A stretch of 64,000 nucleotides of DNA from Symbiobacterium terraclitae (GCF_017874315.1 NZ_JAGGLG010000011.1:48600-112599); one strand, 5' to 3'; shown: positions 51,062 to 60,189, counted from the stretch's first letter. Translations and numbers: made by a program. The notes: a model not told the origin generated them from the letters alone.

Positions 51062-53194
51062 ATGCGCCGTCGCACCAAGTTCCTGCGGACCGTGCTGCTG
51101 GCGCTCCTGCTGGCGATGATCGGGCGCCTCGCCTGGTTCCAGCTGGTGCGGGCCGACGAGGTGCTCGCCCGTGAGGAGGCCCGCCGGCTGCAGGAGGCCT
51201 CGTACAAGCCCGTGCGCGGCGCGCTGGTCGACCGCTCCGGGCGGCCGCTGGCCGTCTCCATCCCCCAGCGGGACGTGGTGGCCTCGCCCTTCCACATGGA
51301 GGCCAAGAACTTCGCCTCGGTGGCGGCTGCGCTCGCCCCCTTGCTGGGCGCGGACGCGGCCAGCCTCGAGCGGCGGCTGGCGGAGAACGCGGACTCCCAG
51401 TACCTGGTGCTGGCCCGGGGCGTGGACCTCGCCACCGCCGAGGCGATCCGGAAGGAGCGGCTGCCGGGCATCGCGCTGGTGGAGAGCAGCGAGCGCATCT
51501 ACCCGCAGGGCGACGTCGCCAACCAGATCATCGGCTACCTGGACGACCGGGGCGTGGGCATCTACGGCCTCGAGGCGCAGTACGAGGAGCACCTGCGGGG
51601 CGTGGAGGGCTTCGTCCGGGCGGAGATGACCTACGACAACGCCCCCATCGCCGGCACCGTGAAGAGCAACACCCCGGCTCAGGACGGCCTGACCGCCGTG
51701 CTGACGCTGGATGCCTACCTCCAGCGCGTCTTCGAGGAGGCGCTGGACGAGGTGATCGCGCAGGAGGACGCCAAGCGCGCCCTGGCCATCGCCATGGACG
51801 TGCACACGGGCGAGATCCTGGCGATGGCGATGCGCCCCGGCGCCAACCTGAGCGACCGCGACACCTGGCTGAAGCCTGACGGCACGCTGGACGCGGAGCG
51901 GATCACCAACTGGGCCGTCACGCCCCTGCCGCCGGGCTCCAGCTTCAAGACCGTCACCACCGCCATCGCCCTGGAGGAGGGGCTGCTGGACCTGGACACG
52001 CTGATCCCGGACTCCGGCCAGCTGGAGATCGACGGCTGGACCATCTGGAACTGGGACCGCTCCGTGCCCGTGGAGCCGCGGCTCATGACCATCGCCGAGC
52101 TGCTGCAGACCTCCAGCAACGTCGGCCTGATCCAGGTGGGGCAGCGCATCCCGCACGAGACCTTCCAGCGGTACGTGCAGGCCTTCGGCTTCACCGAGCC
52201 CACCGGGCTCGACTTCCCCCACGAGAGCGCGGCCACCGGCCTCGCCGGCTGGGAGGAGAAGCGCGCCATCGACTGGGCGAACATGTACATCGGCCAGCAC
52301 CTGGAGGTGACGCCGCTGCAGATGGTGCGGGCGGCGGCGGTCTTCGCCAACGGCGGCCGGCTGGTGCGGCCCCACCTGGTGCGGGAGCTGCGGGACGCGG
52401 ACGGGAACGTCGTCTGGACCGCCACCACCGAGCCCCTGCGCACGGTGATCAGCGAGCAGACCGCGGCCGAGGTGCGCGAGCTGATGGTGAGCGTGATCGA
52501 GAAGGCGTATCACCAGGCCCGGGTGCCGGGCTACACCGCCGGCGGCAAGACCGGCACGGCGCAGAAGTTCGAGGGCGGCGTGGAGAAGGAGCGGGGCCTG
52601 GGCGACTTCCTGGGCTTCGCCCCGGCCAGCGACCCCCGGGTGGCCATGTTCGTCCTGATCGACGAGCCGAAGCCCCCCGGCTACGGCGGCACCATCGCCG
52701 CGCCGCTCTTCGCCAAGCTGATGCCCATCGTGCTGCGCACCCTGGGCGTGCCGCCGGACAACCCCGTCGCAGAGACGGCGGCTGAGCCGGCCGCGCCGCA
52801 GGCCGAGGATAAGGAGAAGGCGAAGGTGGCGGTGCCCGACGCCCGCTACCTGCCGGTGGGCTGGGCCGCCCAGCGCTTGGCCGACGCCGGCCTCAGGCCC
52901 CGCCTGAGCGGCGAGGGGGCGGTGGTGGCCGCCCAGTCGCTGGCGCCGGGGAGCCAGGCGGAGCCGGGCAGCGAGGTGGAGCTGACGCTGGCCCCGCTGG
53001 TCCCGGCCGAGGTGATGCTGCCGGACTTCCGCGGTCTGACCCTGGCCGACGCGAGCCGCCTGGCGGCGGAGCTGGGCCTCTCGCTGAAGCAGGCCGGCGG
53101 CGCGGGCTTCGTGGCCGAGCAGAGCCCGGCGGTGGGCACGCCGGTCGAGGCGGGCAGCGTGGTCACGCTGCGCCTCTCCACCGTCCGGCCGTGA
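51062..53194 (+). CDS. Class B penicillin-binding protein with PASTA domains
   Basis: A 710-residue peptidoglycan transpeptidase. An N-terminal membrane anchor (VLLALLLAMIGRLAWFQLV) precedes the dimerisation domain and the catalytic domain with S293-x-x-K296 (GSSFK), S351-x-N353 and K496-T-G. The C-terminus has a linker rich in Ala/Pro/Glu and two PASTA domains (VPDARYLPVGWAAQRL..., MLPDFRGLTLADASRL...). This layout matches SpoVD/PBP2x-type enzymes of septum or spore cortex synthesis. ATG 51062 follows GGAGGTGA by 5 nt; GTG 51053 is inside that site. Confidence 0.92.
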   Translation: MRRRTKFLRTVLLALLLAMIGRLAWFQLVRADEVLAREEARRLQEASYKPVRGALVDRSGRPLAVSIPQRDVVASPFHMEAKNFASVAAALAPLLGADAASLERRLAENADSQYLVLARGVDLATAEAIRKERLPGIALVESSERIYPQGDVANQIIGYLDDRGVGIYGLEAQYEEHLRGVEGFVRAEMTYDNAPIAGTVKSNTPAQDGLTAVLTLDAYLQRVFEEALDEVIAQEDAKRALAIAMDVHTGEILAMAMRPGANLSDRDTWLKPDGTLDAERITNWAVTPLPPGSSFKTVTTAIALEEGLLDLDTLIPDSGQLEIDGWTIWNWDRSVPVEPRLMTIAELLQTSSNVGLIQVGQRIPHETFQRYVQAFGFTEPTGLDFPHESAATGLAGWEEKRAIDWANMYIGQHLEVTPLQMVRAAAVFANGGRLVRPHLVRELRDADGNVVWTATTEPLRTVISEQTAAEVRELMVSVIEKAYHQARVPGYTAGGKTGTAQKFEGGVEKERGLGDFLGFAPASDPRVAMFVLIDEPKPPGYGGTIAAPLFAKLMPIVLRTLGVPPDNPVAETAAEPAAPQAEDKEKAKVAVPDARYLPVGWAAQRLADAGLRPRLSGEGAVVAAQSLAPGSQAEPGSEVELTLAPLVPAEVMLPDFRGLTLADASRLAAELGLSLKQAGGAGFVAEQSPAVGTPVEAGSVVTLRLSTVRP

Positions 53195-53212
53195 TGCGAA
53201 AGTAATCCGCCC

Positions 53213-53242
53213 TTGACACTCGGGTTTGCTCCCGGGTACACT
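53213..53242 (+). promoter_or_regulatory. Promoter of the Rrf2-iscS-mnmA operon
   Basis: Perfect TTGACA (53213-53218), 18-bp spacer, TACACT (53237-53242). Confidence 0.8.
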
Positions 53243-53254
53243 GAGGGTATCGAA

Positions 53255-53273
53255 TCCGAGAGATTTGCTCGGA
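53255..53273 (+). promoter_or_regulatory. Inverted repeat upstream of the Rrf2 gene
   Basis: TCCGAG-N7-CTCGGA lies just downstream of the promoter and directly before the ribosome binding site, suitable as an autoregulatory operator or an mRNA hairpin. Confidence 0.5.
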
Positions 53274-53289
53274 ATTGGGGGCGATCGGA

Positions 53290-53730
53290 GTGAAACTCTC
53301 GACCAAGGGCAAGTATGGCGTGAAGGCGTGCTTCGAGCTGGCGATGCACGAGGGCGCGGGCCCCGTGTCGCTGAAGACCATCGCCGAGCGCCAGGGCCTT
53401 TCCGAGCACTACCTGGAGCAACTGGCGGCGCCGCTGCGCCGGGCGGGGATCATCACCGCCGTGCGCGGGGCCCAGGGCGGCTACATGCTGGCCCGCCCCG
53501 CCAGCCAGATCACGGTGGGCGACGTCATCCGGGTGCTGGAGGGGCCGGTGGGCTTCACCGACTGCGCCACGGAGGGGGAGCCCGACCCCGAGTGCGCCGG
53601 CTCCTGCCCCGTGCACGGGGTGTGGGAGCGGGTGACGAAGCAGATCATCGCCGTCATCGACTCCATCACCCTGCAGGACCTGGTGGACCAGGCGATGGCG
53701 GAGCAGCAGAACCCGATGTACCACATCTGA
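53290..53730 (+). CDS. Rrf2-family regulator (IscR-like)
   Basis: A 146-residue winged-helix protein: MKLSTKGKYGVKACFELAM, recognition helix LSEHYLEQLAAPLRRAGII and wing VRGAQGGYMLARP. Three cysteines in DCATEGEPDPECAGSCPVH (C-x9-C-x3-C) are suitable Fe-S ligands, as in IscR-type sensors. It is first in an operon with a cysteine desulfurase and MnmA, so it probably senses Fe-S status and controls sulfur mobilisation. GTG 53290 follows GGGGG by 8 nt. Confidence 0.92.
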   Translation: MKLSTKGKYGVKACFELAMHEGAGPVSLKTIAERQGLSEHYLEQLAAPLRRAGIITAVRGAQGGYMLARPASQITVGDVIRVLEGPVGFTDCATEGEPDPECAGSCPVHGVWERVTKQIIAVIDSITLQDLVDQAMAEQQNPMYHI

Positions 53731-53776
53731 CCCCGCGTGCCGGCTGCGGCTGCCCGTGCCGAGGAGGAGGACGACG

Positions 53777-54958
53777 ATGCGGACGGTCTACTGCGATCAC
53801 GCCGCGACCACCCGGTGTCATCCGGAGGTGGCCCGGCGCGTCTACGAGTACCTGACGGAGCTGTACGGCAACCCCTCGTCCATCCACGCCGTCGGCCGCA
53901 AGGCGCGCAAGGGCGTCGAGGAGGCGCGCGCCCAGGTGGCTGCGCTGCTGGGCGCCCGGCCGGCGGAGATCTTCTTCACCAGCGGCGGCACCGAGGCCGA
54001 CAACTGGGCCCTGCGCGGGGCGCTGGAGGCCAACCGGGCCAAGGGCAACCACCTGATCATCACGCCCTACGAGCACCACGCCGTGCTGGACGCGGCCGAG
54101 GCGCTCGGGCGCGAGGGCTACGAGGTGACCCTGCTGGAGGTGGAGCCCGGAACGGGCATCATCCGGCCCGAGGCCCTGCTGGAGGCCATGCGGCCGACCA
54201 CCGTGCTGATCTCCGTCATGGCCGTGAATAACGAGATCGGCACGGTGCACGACATCGCCGGCCTCTGCGCCGCCGCCAAAGCGAAGGACCCGGACGTCAT
54301 CTTCCACACCGACGCAGTCCAGGCGGCCGGCTACATCCCGCTGGACGTGAACCGCCTCGGCGTGGACCTGCTCTCGATCTCCAGCCACAAGATCTACGGC
54401 CCCAAGGGCGTCGGCGCCCTCTACGTGCGCAAGGGCTTCCGCTTCGGGCGCGGCCTCACCGTCGGCGGCGGGCAGGAGCGGAAGATGCGGGCGGGCACCG
54501 AGAACGTGCCCGGCATCGTCGGCTTCGGCCTCGCGGCCGAGATCGCCGCCCGGGAGCTGGACCGGCGGGCGGCCCACGCCCGGGAGATGCGGGACCGTTT
54601 CCTGAGGGGCGTCCTGGCCATCGAGGGCGTGCGGCTCAACGGCGTCGACCCGTTCCTTCACCCCGAGCTGCGCCACCCCGGAAACGCCAACGTCTCGGTG
54701 GAGGGCGTCGAGGGCGAGGCGATGCTGCTTCGGCTCGACATGGCCGGCATCTGCGCCTCGTCGGGATCCGCCTGCACCTCGGGCTCGCTGGAGCCCAGCC
54801 ACGTGCTGCTGGCCGTGGGCTGCAGCCGGGACGAGGCGCAGTCGTCGCTGCGCTTCTCCTTCGGGGAGGAGAACACGGCGGAGGACATCGACTACGTGAT
54901 CGCAGAGTTCGCCCGATCGGTGGAATACTTGAGAAAGCTGGCCGCGCCGGGTCGCTGA
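53777..54958 (+). CDS. iscS: Cysteine desulfurase
   Basis: PLP enzyme that takes sulfur from cysteine to a persulfide for Fe-S clusters and tRNA thiolation. PLP-binding K205 is in ISSHKIYGPKG, the catalytic C333 in SSGSACTSGSLEPSHVL, and the N-terminal YCDHAATT and NPSSIHAVGR are conserved. The 393-residue length fits the IscS/NifS class. GGAGGAGG lies about 8 nt before ATG 53777. Position before mnmA suggests it supplies sulfur for s2U34 synthesis, as YrvO does in Bacillus. Confidence 0.95.
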   Translation: MRTVYCDHAATTRCHPEVARRVYEYLTELYGNPSSIHAVGRKARKGVEEARAQVAALLGARPAEIFFTSGGTEADNWALRGALEANRAKGNHLIITPYEHHAVLDAAEALGREGYEVTLLEVEPGTGIIRPEALLEAMRPTTVLISVMAVNNEIGTVHDIAGLCAAAKAKDPDVIFHTDAVQAAGYIPLDVNRLGVDLLSISSHKIYGPKGVGALYVRKGFRFGRGLTVGGGQERKMRAGTENVPGIVGFGLAAEIAARELDRRAAHAREMRDRFLRGVLAIEGVRLNGVDPFLHPELRHPGNANVSVEGVEGEAMLLRLDMAGICASSGSACTSGSLEPSHVLLAVGCSRDEAQSSLRFSFGEENTAEDIDYVIAEFARSVEYLRKLAAPGR

Positions 54959-54990
54959 CCCGGCGCTTGCGTGAGAGGGGGTGGGCGACT

Positions 54991-56088
54991 ATGGCCAAGC
55001 GGGTCCTGATGGCGATGTCCGGCGGCGTCGACTCCTCGGTGGCGGCCGCGCTCCTGGTGGAGCAGGGCTACGAGGTGATCGGCGTCACGATGAACACCTG
55101 GACCGACGACATTCCGGAAGAGATTCAGATGAACCAGCACTCGGGCTGCTGCTCCCTGGCCGCAGTGGAGGACGCCCGCTCCGTCGCCCACAAGCTGGGC
55201 ATCCCGTACTACGTGATGAACTTCCAGGGGCAGTTCGCCGGCACGGTGATCGACTACTTCATCAAGGAGTACTCCCGGGGCCGCACGCCGAACCCCTGCA
55301 TCGCCTGCAACCGGTACGTGAAGTTCTCGGCATTCCTGGAGAAGGCCCGCCAGCTGGAGTGCGACTACGTGGCCACCGGCCACTACGCCGTGATCGGCCG
55401 GGACGACCGCTACCCGGGCCGCTGGCTGCTGGGCAAGTCGGCCGATGCCCGCAAGGACCAGACCTACGTGCTGCACAACCTCACGCAGGACGCCCTGGCC
55501 CACACGCTCTTCCCCGTCGGGGGGATGGAGAAGTCCGAGGTGCGGGCGCTGGCGGCCAAGTACGGCTTCGTCACCGCCGACAAGCCCGACTCGCAGGAGA
55601 TCTGCTTCGTCTACGACAACGACTACGGCCGCTTCCTCAAGGAGCGGGTGCCGGAGGCCATCGTGCCCGGGCCGATCCTGAACACGCGGGGAGAGGTGAT
55701 CGGCCAGCACCAGGGGCTGCCGCTCTACACCGTGGGGCAGCGGAAGGGCCTCGGCCTGACGACCTCCCGGCCGGTCTACGTCACCGAGCTGGACGTGGAG
55801 CGCAACGCCCTGATCGTGGGCGAGGACGAGGAAACCTACCGGGGTGGCCTCGTCGCCTCGGACCTGAACTGGATCGCGATCCCGGACCTCCGCTTCCCCC
55901 GCCGCTGCCGGGCGAAGATCCGGCGCATGGCCCCCGAGGCGGAGTGCACCGTCTACCCGCTGAGCGACGGCGCCGTGCGGGTGGAGTTCGACCGGCCCCA
56001 GCGGGCCATCACACCCGGCCAGGCGGTGGTCTTCTACGAGGGCAACTGGGTGCTGGGCGGCGGCACGATCGACAAGGCGATTTTGTAG
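54991..56088 (+). CDS. mnmA: tRNA-specific 2-thiouridylase MnmA
   Basis: ATP-dependent enzyme that thiolates U34 in tRNA-Lys, tRNA-Glu and tRNA-Gln. PP-loop SGGVDSS at residues 10-16; catalytic cysteines C106 (IACNRYVKF) and C205 (DSQEICFVYDND). C103, three residues before the nucleophile, is an extra cysteine not present in the E. coli motif. The 365-residue length is normal. The ATG has a GAGGGGG site about 8-10 nt upstream. It ends the Rrf2-iscS operon before a terminator. Confidence 0.96.
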   Translation: MAKRVLMAMSGGVDSSVAAALLVEQGYEVIGVTMNTWTDDIPEEIQMNQHSGCCSLAAVEDARSVAHKLGIPYYVMNFQGQFAGTVIDYFIKEYSRGRTPNPCIACNRYVKFSAFLEKARQLECDYVATGHYAVIGRDDRYPGRWLLGKSADARKDQTYVLHNLTQDALAHTLFPVGGMEKSEVRALAAKYGFVTADKPDSQEICFVYDNDYGRFLKERVPEAIVPGPILNTRGEVIGQHQGLPLYTVGQRKGLGLTTSRPVYVTELDVERNALIVGEDEETYRGGLVASDLNWIAIPDLRFPRRCRAKIRRMAPEAECTVYPLSDGAVRVEFDRPQRAITPGQAVVFYEGNWVLGGGTIDKAIL

Positions 56089-56101
56089 GCGTGTCATGAG
56101 A

Positions 56102-56129
56102 GAGCCGCCGGGGCGTGACCCGGCGGCTC
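56102..56129 (+). terminator. Terminator after mnmA
   Basis: 11-bp perfect stem GAGCCGCCGGG/CCCGGCGGCTC (56102-56112 with 56119-56129), followed by GTTGC. Confidence 0.7.
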
Positions 56130-56145
56130 GTTGCGCGGTGGATGC

Positions 56146-56930
56146 CTGTGTGCTGTTGATGACCCCCAAGGTGGCGACCCGCGCCGCCCGTGCGGGTCCT
56201 CATGCCGCGGCATTGGGTTCTGTTCGCATCTGCTGTTGATGACCCCCAAGATGGCGATCTGCCGGTCGTTTCAGCCTAGTCGCTGCCGGGTGGATTGTCG
56301 CGACGTGAAGGAAATCGCCGCCCCGTGTAGGTGTCCCCGTGCCGCCGCATTGGGTTCTGTTCGCATCTGCTGTTGATGACCACCAGGATGGCGCTCCGCC
56401 GGTCGCTTCAGCCTAGTCGCTGCCGGGTGGGTTGTCGCGACGTGAAGGAAATCGCCGCCCCGTGTAGGTGTCCCCGTGCCGCCGCATTGGGTTCTGTTCG
56501 CATCTGCTGTTGATGACCACCAAGATGGCGATCCGGCGGTCGTTTGAGACTAGTCGTTGCCGGGTAGATTGTCGCGACGTGAAGAAAATCGCCGCCCCGT
56601 GTGGGTCCTCCATGCCGCCGCATTGGGCTCTGTTCGCATCTGCTGTTGATGACCCTCAAGGTGGTGACCTGCCGGTCGTCTCAGCCTAGTCATTACCGGT
56701 TGCGACCGTCGCGGCGTGACGGAAACCGCCGCTCGTGCGGGTCCTCATCCCGCGGCATTGGGTTCTGTTCGCATCTGCTGTTGATGACCCTCAAGGTTGT
56801 GACCTACCGGTCGTTTCAGCCTGGTCATTGCCGGGTGCAACCATCGCGGCGTGAAGGAAACCGCCGCTCGTGCGGGTCCGCATGCGGCCGCATTGGGTTC
56901 TATTCGCATTTGCTGTTGATGACCGCGAGG
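56146..56930 (-). repeat. Array 2, left arm: six full ~136-bp units plus a partial, core on minus strand
   Basis: CTGTTCGCATCTGCTGTTGA or a close variant occurs at 56220, 56357, 56494, 56630, 56765 and 56900, with a truncated copy at about 56146, a period of 135-137 bp. On the minus strand the core is GTCATCAACAGCAGATGCGA followed by ACAGAACCCAATG. The rest of each unit (GGTCGTTTCAGCCTAGTCG, then GTCGCGACGTGAAGGAAATC) is shared between units. The period is not a multiple of three in most units, so this is not a repeat protein. Confidence 0.9.
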
Positions 56931-57094
56931 ATTGCGACCACAAAAAGGCCGCCTGTGGTGGAGTTCACTGCACGGCCGCCCGGGTGGAGTTCACCGCACC
57001 CCAGTCCTGAAATGGCTGCGGTCCCAACTCTGGGATCGCTGCCGCTTTTTCACGGCCAGCAGAAGCGAAGCGTGCCCGTCGACCGCTGAGCGCG
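56931..57094. other. Central spacer between the two arms of array 2
   Basis: About 165 bp of non-array sequence. It contains a short direct repeat (TGGAGTTCACTGCAC... and TGGAGTTCACCGCAC...). No gene recognised. Confidence 0.6.
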
Positions 57095-57590
57095 CCATCC
57101 ACACTGAATGCGAACAGAGGGCAAGGCACCCGGGAGCACCGCCCCGTCGGCCATCCCCAGTGATTGCGAACAGAGGGCAATGCACCCGGGAGCACGGCCT
57201 CGTCGGCCACCCACAGTGATTGCGAACAGAGGGCAATGCACCCGGGAGCACGGCCTCGTCGGCCATCCACAGTGATTGCGAACAGAGGGCAGTGCACCCG
57301 GGGGCGCTGCCCCGTCGGCCATCCACAGTGATTGCGAACAGAGGGCAATGCACCCGGGAGCACGGCCTCGTCGGCCACCCACAGTGATTGCGAACAGAGG
57401 GCAATGCACCCGGGAGCACGGCCTCGTCGGCCATCCACAGTGATTGCGAACAGAGGGCAATGCACCCGGGAGCACGGCCCCGTCGGCCATCCACATTGAA
57501 TGCGAACAGAGCACAAAGAGCCCGGGCGCCGCCCTGTCCGCCATCAACACCAAGTGCGAACAGAGCGCAATGCGCCCGGGCACTACCCCG
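57095..57590 (+). repeat. Array 2, right arm: nine 56-bp units, core on plus strand
   Basis: Copies start at 57095, 57151, 57207, 57263, 57319, 57375, 57431, 57487 and 57541, at exactly 56-bp steps until the last (54). The core is CCATCCACAGTGATTGCGAA followed by CAGAGGGCAATGC. The last unit reads CCATCAACACCAAGTGCGAA, closer to array 1. The arm stops at the stop codon of the minus-strand lipoprotein gene (57594). Confidence 0.92.
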
Positions 57591-57593
57591 TCC

Positions 57594-58364
57594 CTACGGT
57601 AGTTGCCCGGCGACTGCGAGCAACTCGTCGCGGGTGATCCACCGCGCCGAGATCACGCTAGTGCCGAACTCCTCGAGGATCACCAGTTCCCAGTAGGTGT
57701 GCTCGTCGCCCGGGTTCGTGCCAGGCAGCGGGTGCCGCTGGATCAGCACGGCGGGCTTGTCGCCCACGGTGATCTCCTGGTAGGCCTCCACGGGATCGCC
57801 TGTGGCGGTGGTTGCACGGCCGGCGAAGCGGCTGATGTTCAGTTCCTTCACGTGCCCGCCGCTCTCGGCGTACGCGGTGATCGCAAAGGAGATCGGGCGG
57901 TCCCCGCAGAGCGCCACCTGGTCCCCGCCGGTCACCCGCCACTCGGGCCCCAGGAAGTCTGCCCGAAAGATCAGCGGCGAGTCCACCGCATCCGCCCCGA
58001 CCTCGTGGACAGGCCCCCCGGGCGGGCAGCCCATTTCCGCGGCCTCCACCTGGTCCTTGAAGAGCACCCCGCCGAACTCACCCTTGAAGGGGATCACGCC
58101 CCCGATCTGGGACGCCTGACCCCCAGGACCGACCGCCGGCACCGCGCCGTCGGTGGAGGCGGCTGGTTCGCCGGGGTCAGCCGCTGCCTTGTTGCCGCTC
58201 GCTGGTGCCGGCGGGGTGTCAGGGGCAGTCGGCGAGCCGTTCGCCACGACCGACTGCGGGGCGGGGTCAGCAGGGGGAAGTGACGAGCCGCAGCCATAGA
58301 GCGCCGCTGCTGTGACGAGCAGCCCGGCGACCAGCCGCTGCGGCGCATATCCGTTTCGCACCAC
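57594..58364 (-). CDS. Putative lipoprotein
   Basis: A 256-residue exported protein. The N-terminus has a type II signal peptide (RLVAGLLVTAAALYGCGSS) with lipobox ALYGC, then a Pro/Ala/Ser-rich linker (residues about 25-85). The C-terminal domain contains two Cys (MGCPP, ALCGD) and a beta-rich segment ending ISARWITRDELLAVAGQL. I recognise no family. GTG 58364 is 7 nt from AGGAGG; the ATG at 58370 nearly touches that site. Array 2 abuts the 3' end. Confidence 0.75.
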   Translation of the reverse strand: MVRNGYAPQRLVAGLLVTAAALYGCGSSLPPADPAPQSVVANGSPTAPDTPPAPASGNKAAADPGEPAASTDGAVPAVGPGGQASQIGGVIPFKGEFGGVLFKDQVEAAEMGCPPGGPVHEVGADAVDSPLIFRADFLGPEWRVTGGDQVALCGDRPISFAITAYAESGGHVKELNISRFAGRATTATGDPVEAYQEITVGDKPAVLIQRHPLPGTNPGDEHTYWELVILEEFGTSVISARWITRDELLAVAGQLP

Positions 58365-58417
58365 GGCCATACCTCCTTGAGTGGGACGCGCGGGGTGGCG
58401 GCGACCAATTCCGGCAT

Positions 58418-58695
58418 CCGGAGCGACGCCCGGGCCCGACCAACCGCCGGCCCCGTCCGGCCCGGGTCGCTTCGGTCCGCCAACGACGCGCAGGCCCGAT
58501 CAAATGCCGGCCCCGTCCGGCCCGGGTCGCTTCGGTCCGCCATGGAGGCGCGGGACCCGATCAACCGCCGGCCATGTCCGGCACGAGCTGCTTCGGTCCG
58601 CCATAGAGGCGCGGGACCCGATCACTACTGGCCCCGTCCGGCCCGGGTTGCTGCGGTCCGCCATCGAGGCGTGCGACCCGATCAACCGCTGGCCA
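58418..58695 (-). repeat. 60-bp tandem array anchored on the nucleotidyltransferase stop
   Basis: Units starting GA(T/C)CAA(C)CGCCGGCC occur at 58438, 58498, 58559, 58620 and 58680, period 60-61 bp, with GTCCGGCCCGGGTCGCTTCG in the middle. The last copy includes the final codons and stop (58682-58684) of the gene on the minus strand. The interval has no other gene. Confidence 0.87.
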
Positions 58696-59518
58696 CGTCC
58701 AAACCCAGTCGCAGCAGTTCGTCCTCGACGTACCGCAGCACCGCGGCCTCGAACTCCTCTGGATAAGCGAACGAGTAGCGCTCGGCGCAGCGCCGCCCGG
58801 CACCCTGCACGAGCCGGGCCAGCCGGAGCTGGGCAGCCGCCAGGGCCTGCGCCGTCGCACCCGAGGGGATCGCCTCCTCCAGCGCCTGCCTGAGGTCAGC
58901 CGGCAGATAGACGTTGAGCCGCTTCGCCCCCGTCTGCCGGACCTTGCCGACGGAAGCCATGAGGATCTCGCCGGCGATGCCGAGCATGAGCGCATGGCCC
59001 TGGGTGGCCACCACCAGCTCGCCCCGGCCCAGCACGGCCGGCAGGAGGCTGAGGCAGCGCCAGAACTCGGTCACCTGCGAGGCCACGCGGGTCGGATTCG
59101 GTGCAGGTAGAGCGTCGCTCCGCCTCAGGCCCCCCAGGCCCCCTCGGGCCTCCGGGGCTCCCTCCTGCCGCTCGAACAGGATGCGGAACGCTCCCCGGGG
59201 CCGCTGCAGGTCCGCGTCGGTCTCGAGGACGACGTCGAATCGGGTGCCGTCCTCCAGCATGCCGGTGGATATGTTCCCCGGCCCCGGCCGCAGGAAGACC
59301 ACCTTGCCGGCCGCCTCGAGGATCCGGGGCAGCTCCTTCATGAGCTGGCTCACGGCGTCGGGGGCGAGATCGGGGCGCACCAGGGCGTGCAGGTCGATAT
59401 CGGAATACCGGTCCGCATCCCCTCTGGCGAGGCTCCCCTCCAGCCAGATGCCGGTGATGCGGCTGTCCTTCGCCAGCGCAGTCCACAGGCGTGCAACTCG
59501 TCCCTCCAGATGCTCCAT
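58682..59518 (-). CDS. Minimal nucleotidyltransferase-domain protein
   Basis: A 278-residue protein with an N-terminal nucleotidyltransferase domain: G28-S29 ... R32-G33 ... S39-D40-x-D42 (EGSLARGDADRYSDIDLHAL), as in aminoglycoside adenylyltransferases and MNT antitoxins. The C-terminal ~130 residues are helical, as in substrate-binding or HEPN-like partners (EAAVLRYVEDELLRLGLD). It may adenylylate an antibiotic or a protein. ATG 59518 follows GGAGGGG by 8 nt; the open frame continues upstream to 59662 without such a site. Its 3' end lies within a tandem repeat. Confidence 0.8.
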   Translation of the reverse strand: MEHLEGRVARLWTALAKDSRITGIWLEGSLARGDADRYSDIDLHALVRPDLAPDAVSQLMKELPRILEAAGKVVFLRPGPGNISTGMLEDGTRFDVVLETDADLQRPRGAFRILFERQEGAPEARGGLGGLRRSDALPAPNPTRVASQVTEFWRCLSLLPAVLGRGELVVATQGHALMLGIAGEILMASVGKVRQTGAKRLNVYLPADLRQALEEAIPSGATAQALAAAQLRLARLVQGAGRRCAERYSFAYPEEFEAAVLRYVEDELLRLGLDVASG

Positions 59519-59706
59519 GTGCGGTGCCCCTCCAGTCGGGGAAGGCTGAAACCTCATGCCGCCTCTGCCCATCTCAACGCACTTGAGCCCCCGGGGGTTA
59601 CGCCCGCCCCGCCCGGCGGAGCATGATTTTCCCGGGCGGGCTTGGGGCAGACTGGTAGTCAAGACAGGACGATCGCAAGTCCGGTGAGCGAGGGATCGGT
59701 ACAGAC

Positions 59707-60189
59707 GTGCTCAGGGCGAGTGATCTCATCGGGCTGCCGGTGCTGGCGGGGCCGCAGATGAAGCCCATTGGGCGGGTGCAGGAGCTGCTGGTGAGCCGGG
59801 ACGGCCTCAGGCTGTGCGGGCTGGTGCTGGAGAACGGCGGCCTCTTCAGCCGCAGGAGGGTGCTGGACTACCGGGCGGTGCGCGGCATCGGCGCCACGTG
59901 CGTGCTGGCGGAGGAGCGCTACCTCGAGGACGAGGAGGCGACCCGCTGCGGCTCGGCCCTGACGGGGCTGCCTGTGCTGGACGGCTCCGGCGAGGAGCTG
60001 GGGACGCTGGACGACCTGCACTACGAGCCCAGCACGGGGCAGATCCAGGCCTTTCAGCTCTCCCGTGGCTTCGTGGACGACCTGTTGAGCGGCAAGGCGA
60101 TCCTCCCCCTGAGCGGGCCGGCCATCGCCGGCGAGGGGGCGATCGTGCTGGACGCCGCGCACGAGGCTGAAGGGGGGCTGCTGGGATGA
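59707..60189 (+). CDS. PRC-barrel domain protein
   Basis: A 160-residue protein made of two PRC-barrel-like halves (SDLIGLPVLAGPQMKPIGRVQELLV and ALTGLPVLDGSGEELGTLDDL). PRC-barrels mediate RNA-processing or membrane-complex interactions. Start GTG 59707 has no strong Shine-Dalgarno site. The gene overlaps the zinc-ribbon gene by 4 nt and leads a four-gene set with an AI-2E-type transporter, an order that in other Firmicutes sits beside alaS. Confidence 0.85.
   Translation: MLRASDLIGLPVLAGPQMKPIGRVQELLVSRDGLRLCGLVLENGGLFSRRRVLDYRAVRGIGATCVLAEERYLEDEEATRCGSALTGLPVLDGSGEELGTLDDLHYEPSTGQIQAFQLSRGFVDDLLSGKAILPLSGPAIAGEGAIVLDAAHEAEGGLLG

Noticed and set aside
56965..57583. Minus-strand repeat proteins over array 2
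   Set aside because: Three overlapping frames are all open because of the GC-rich 56-bp repeat; none has a start site or family match.
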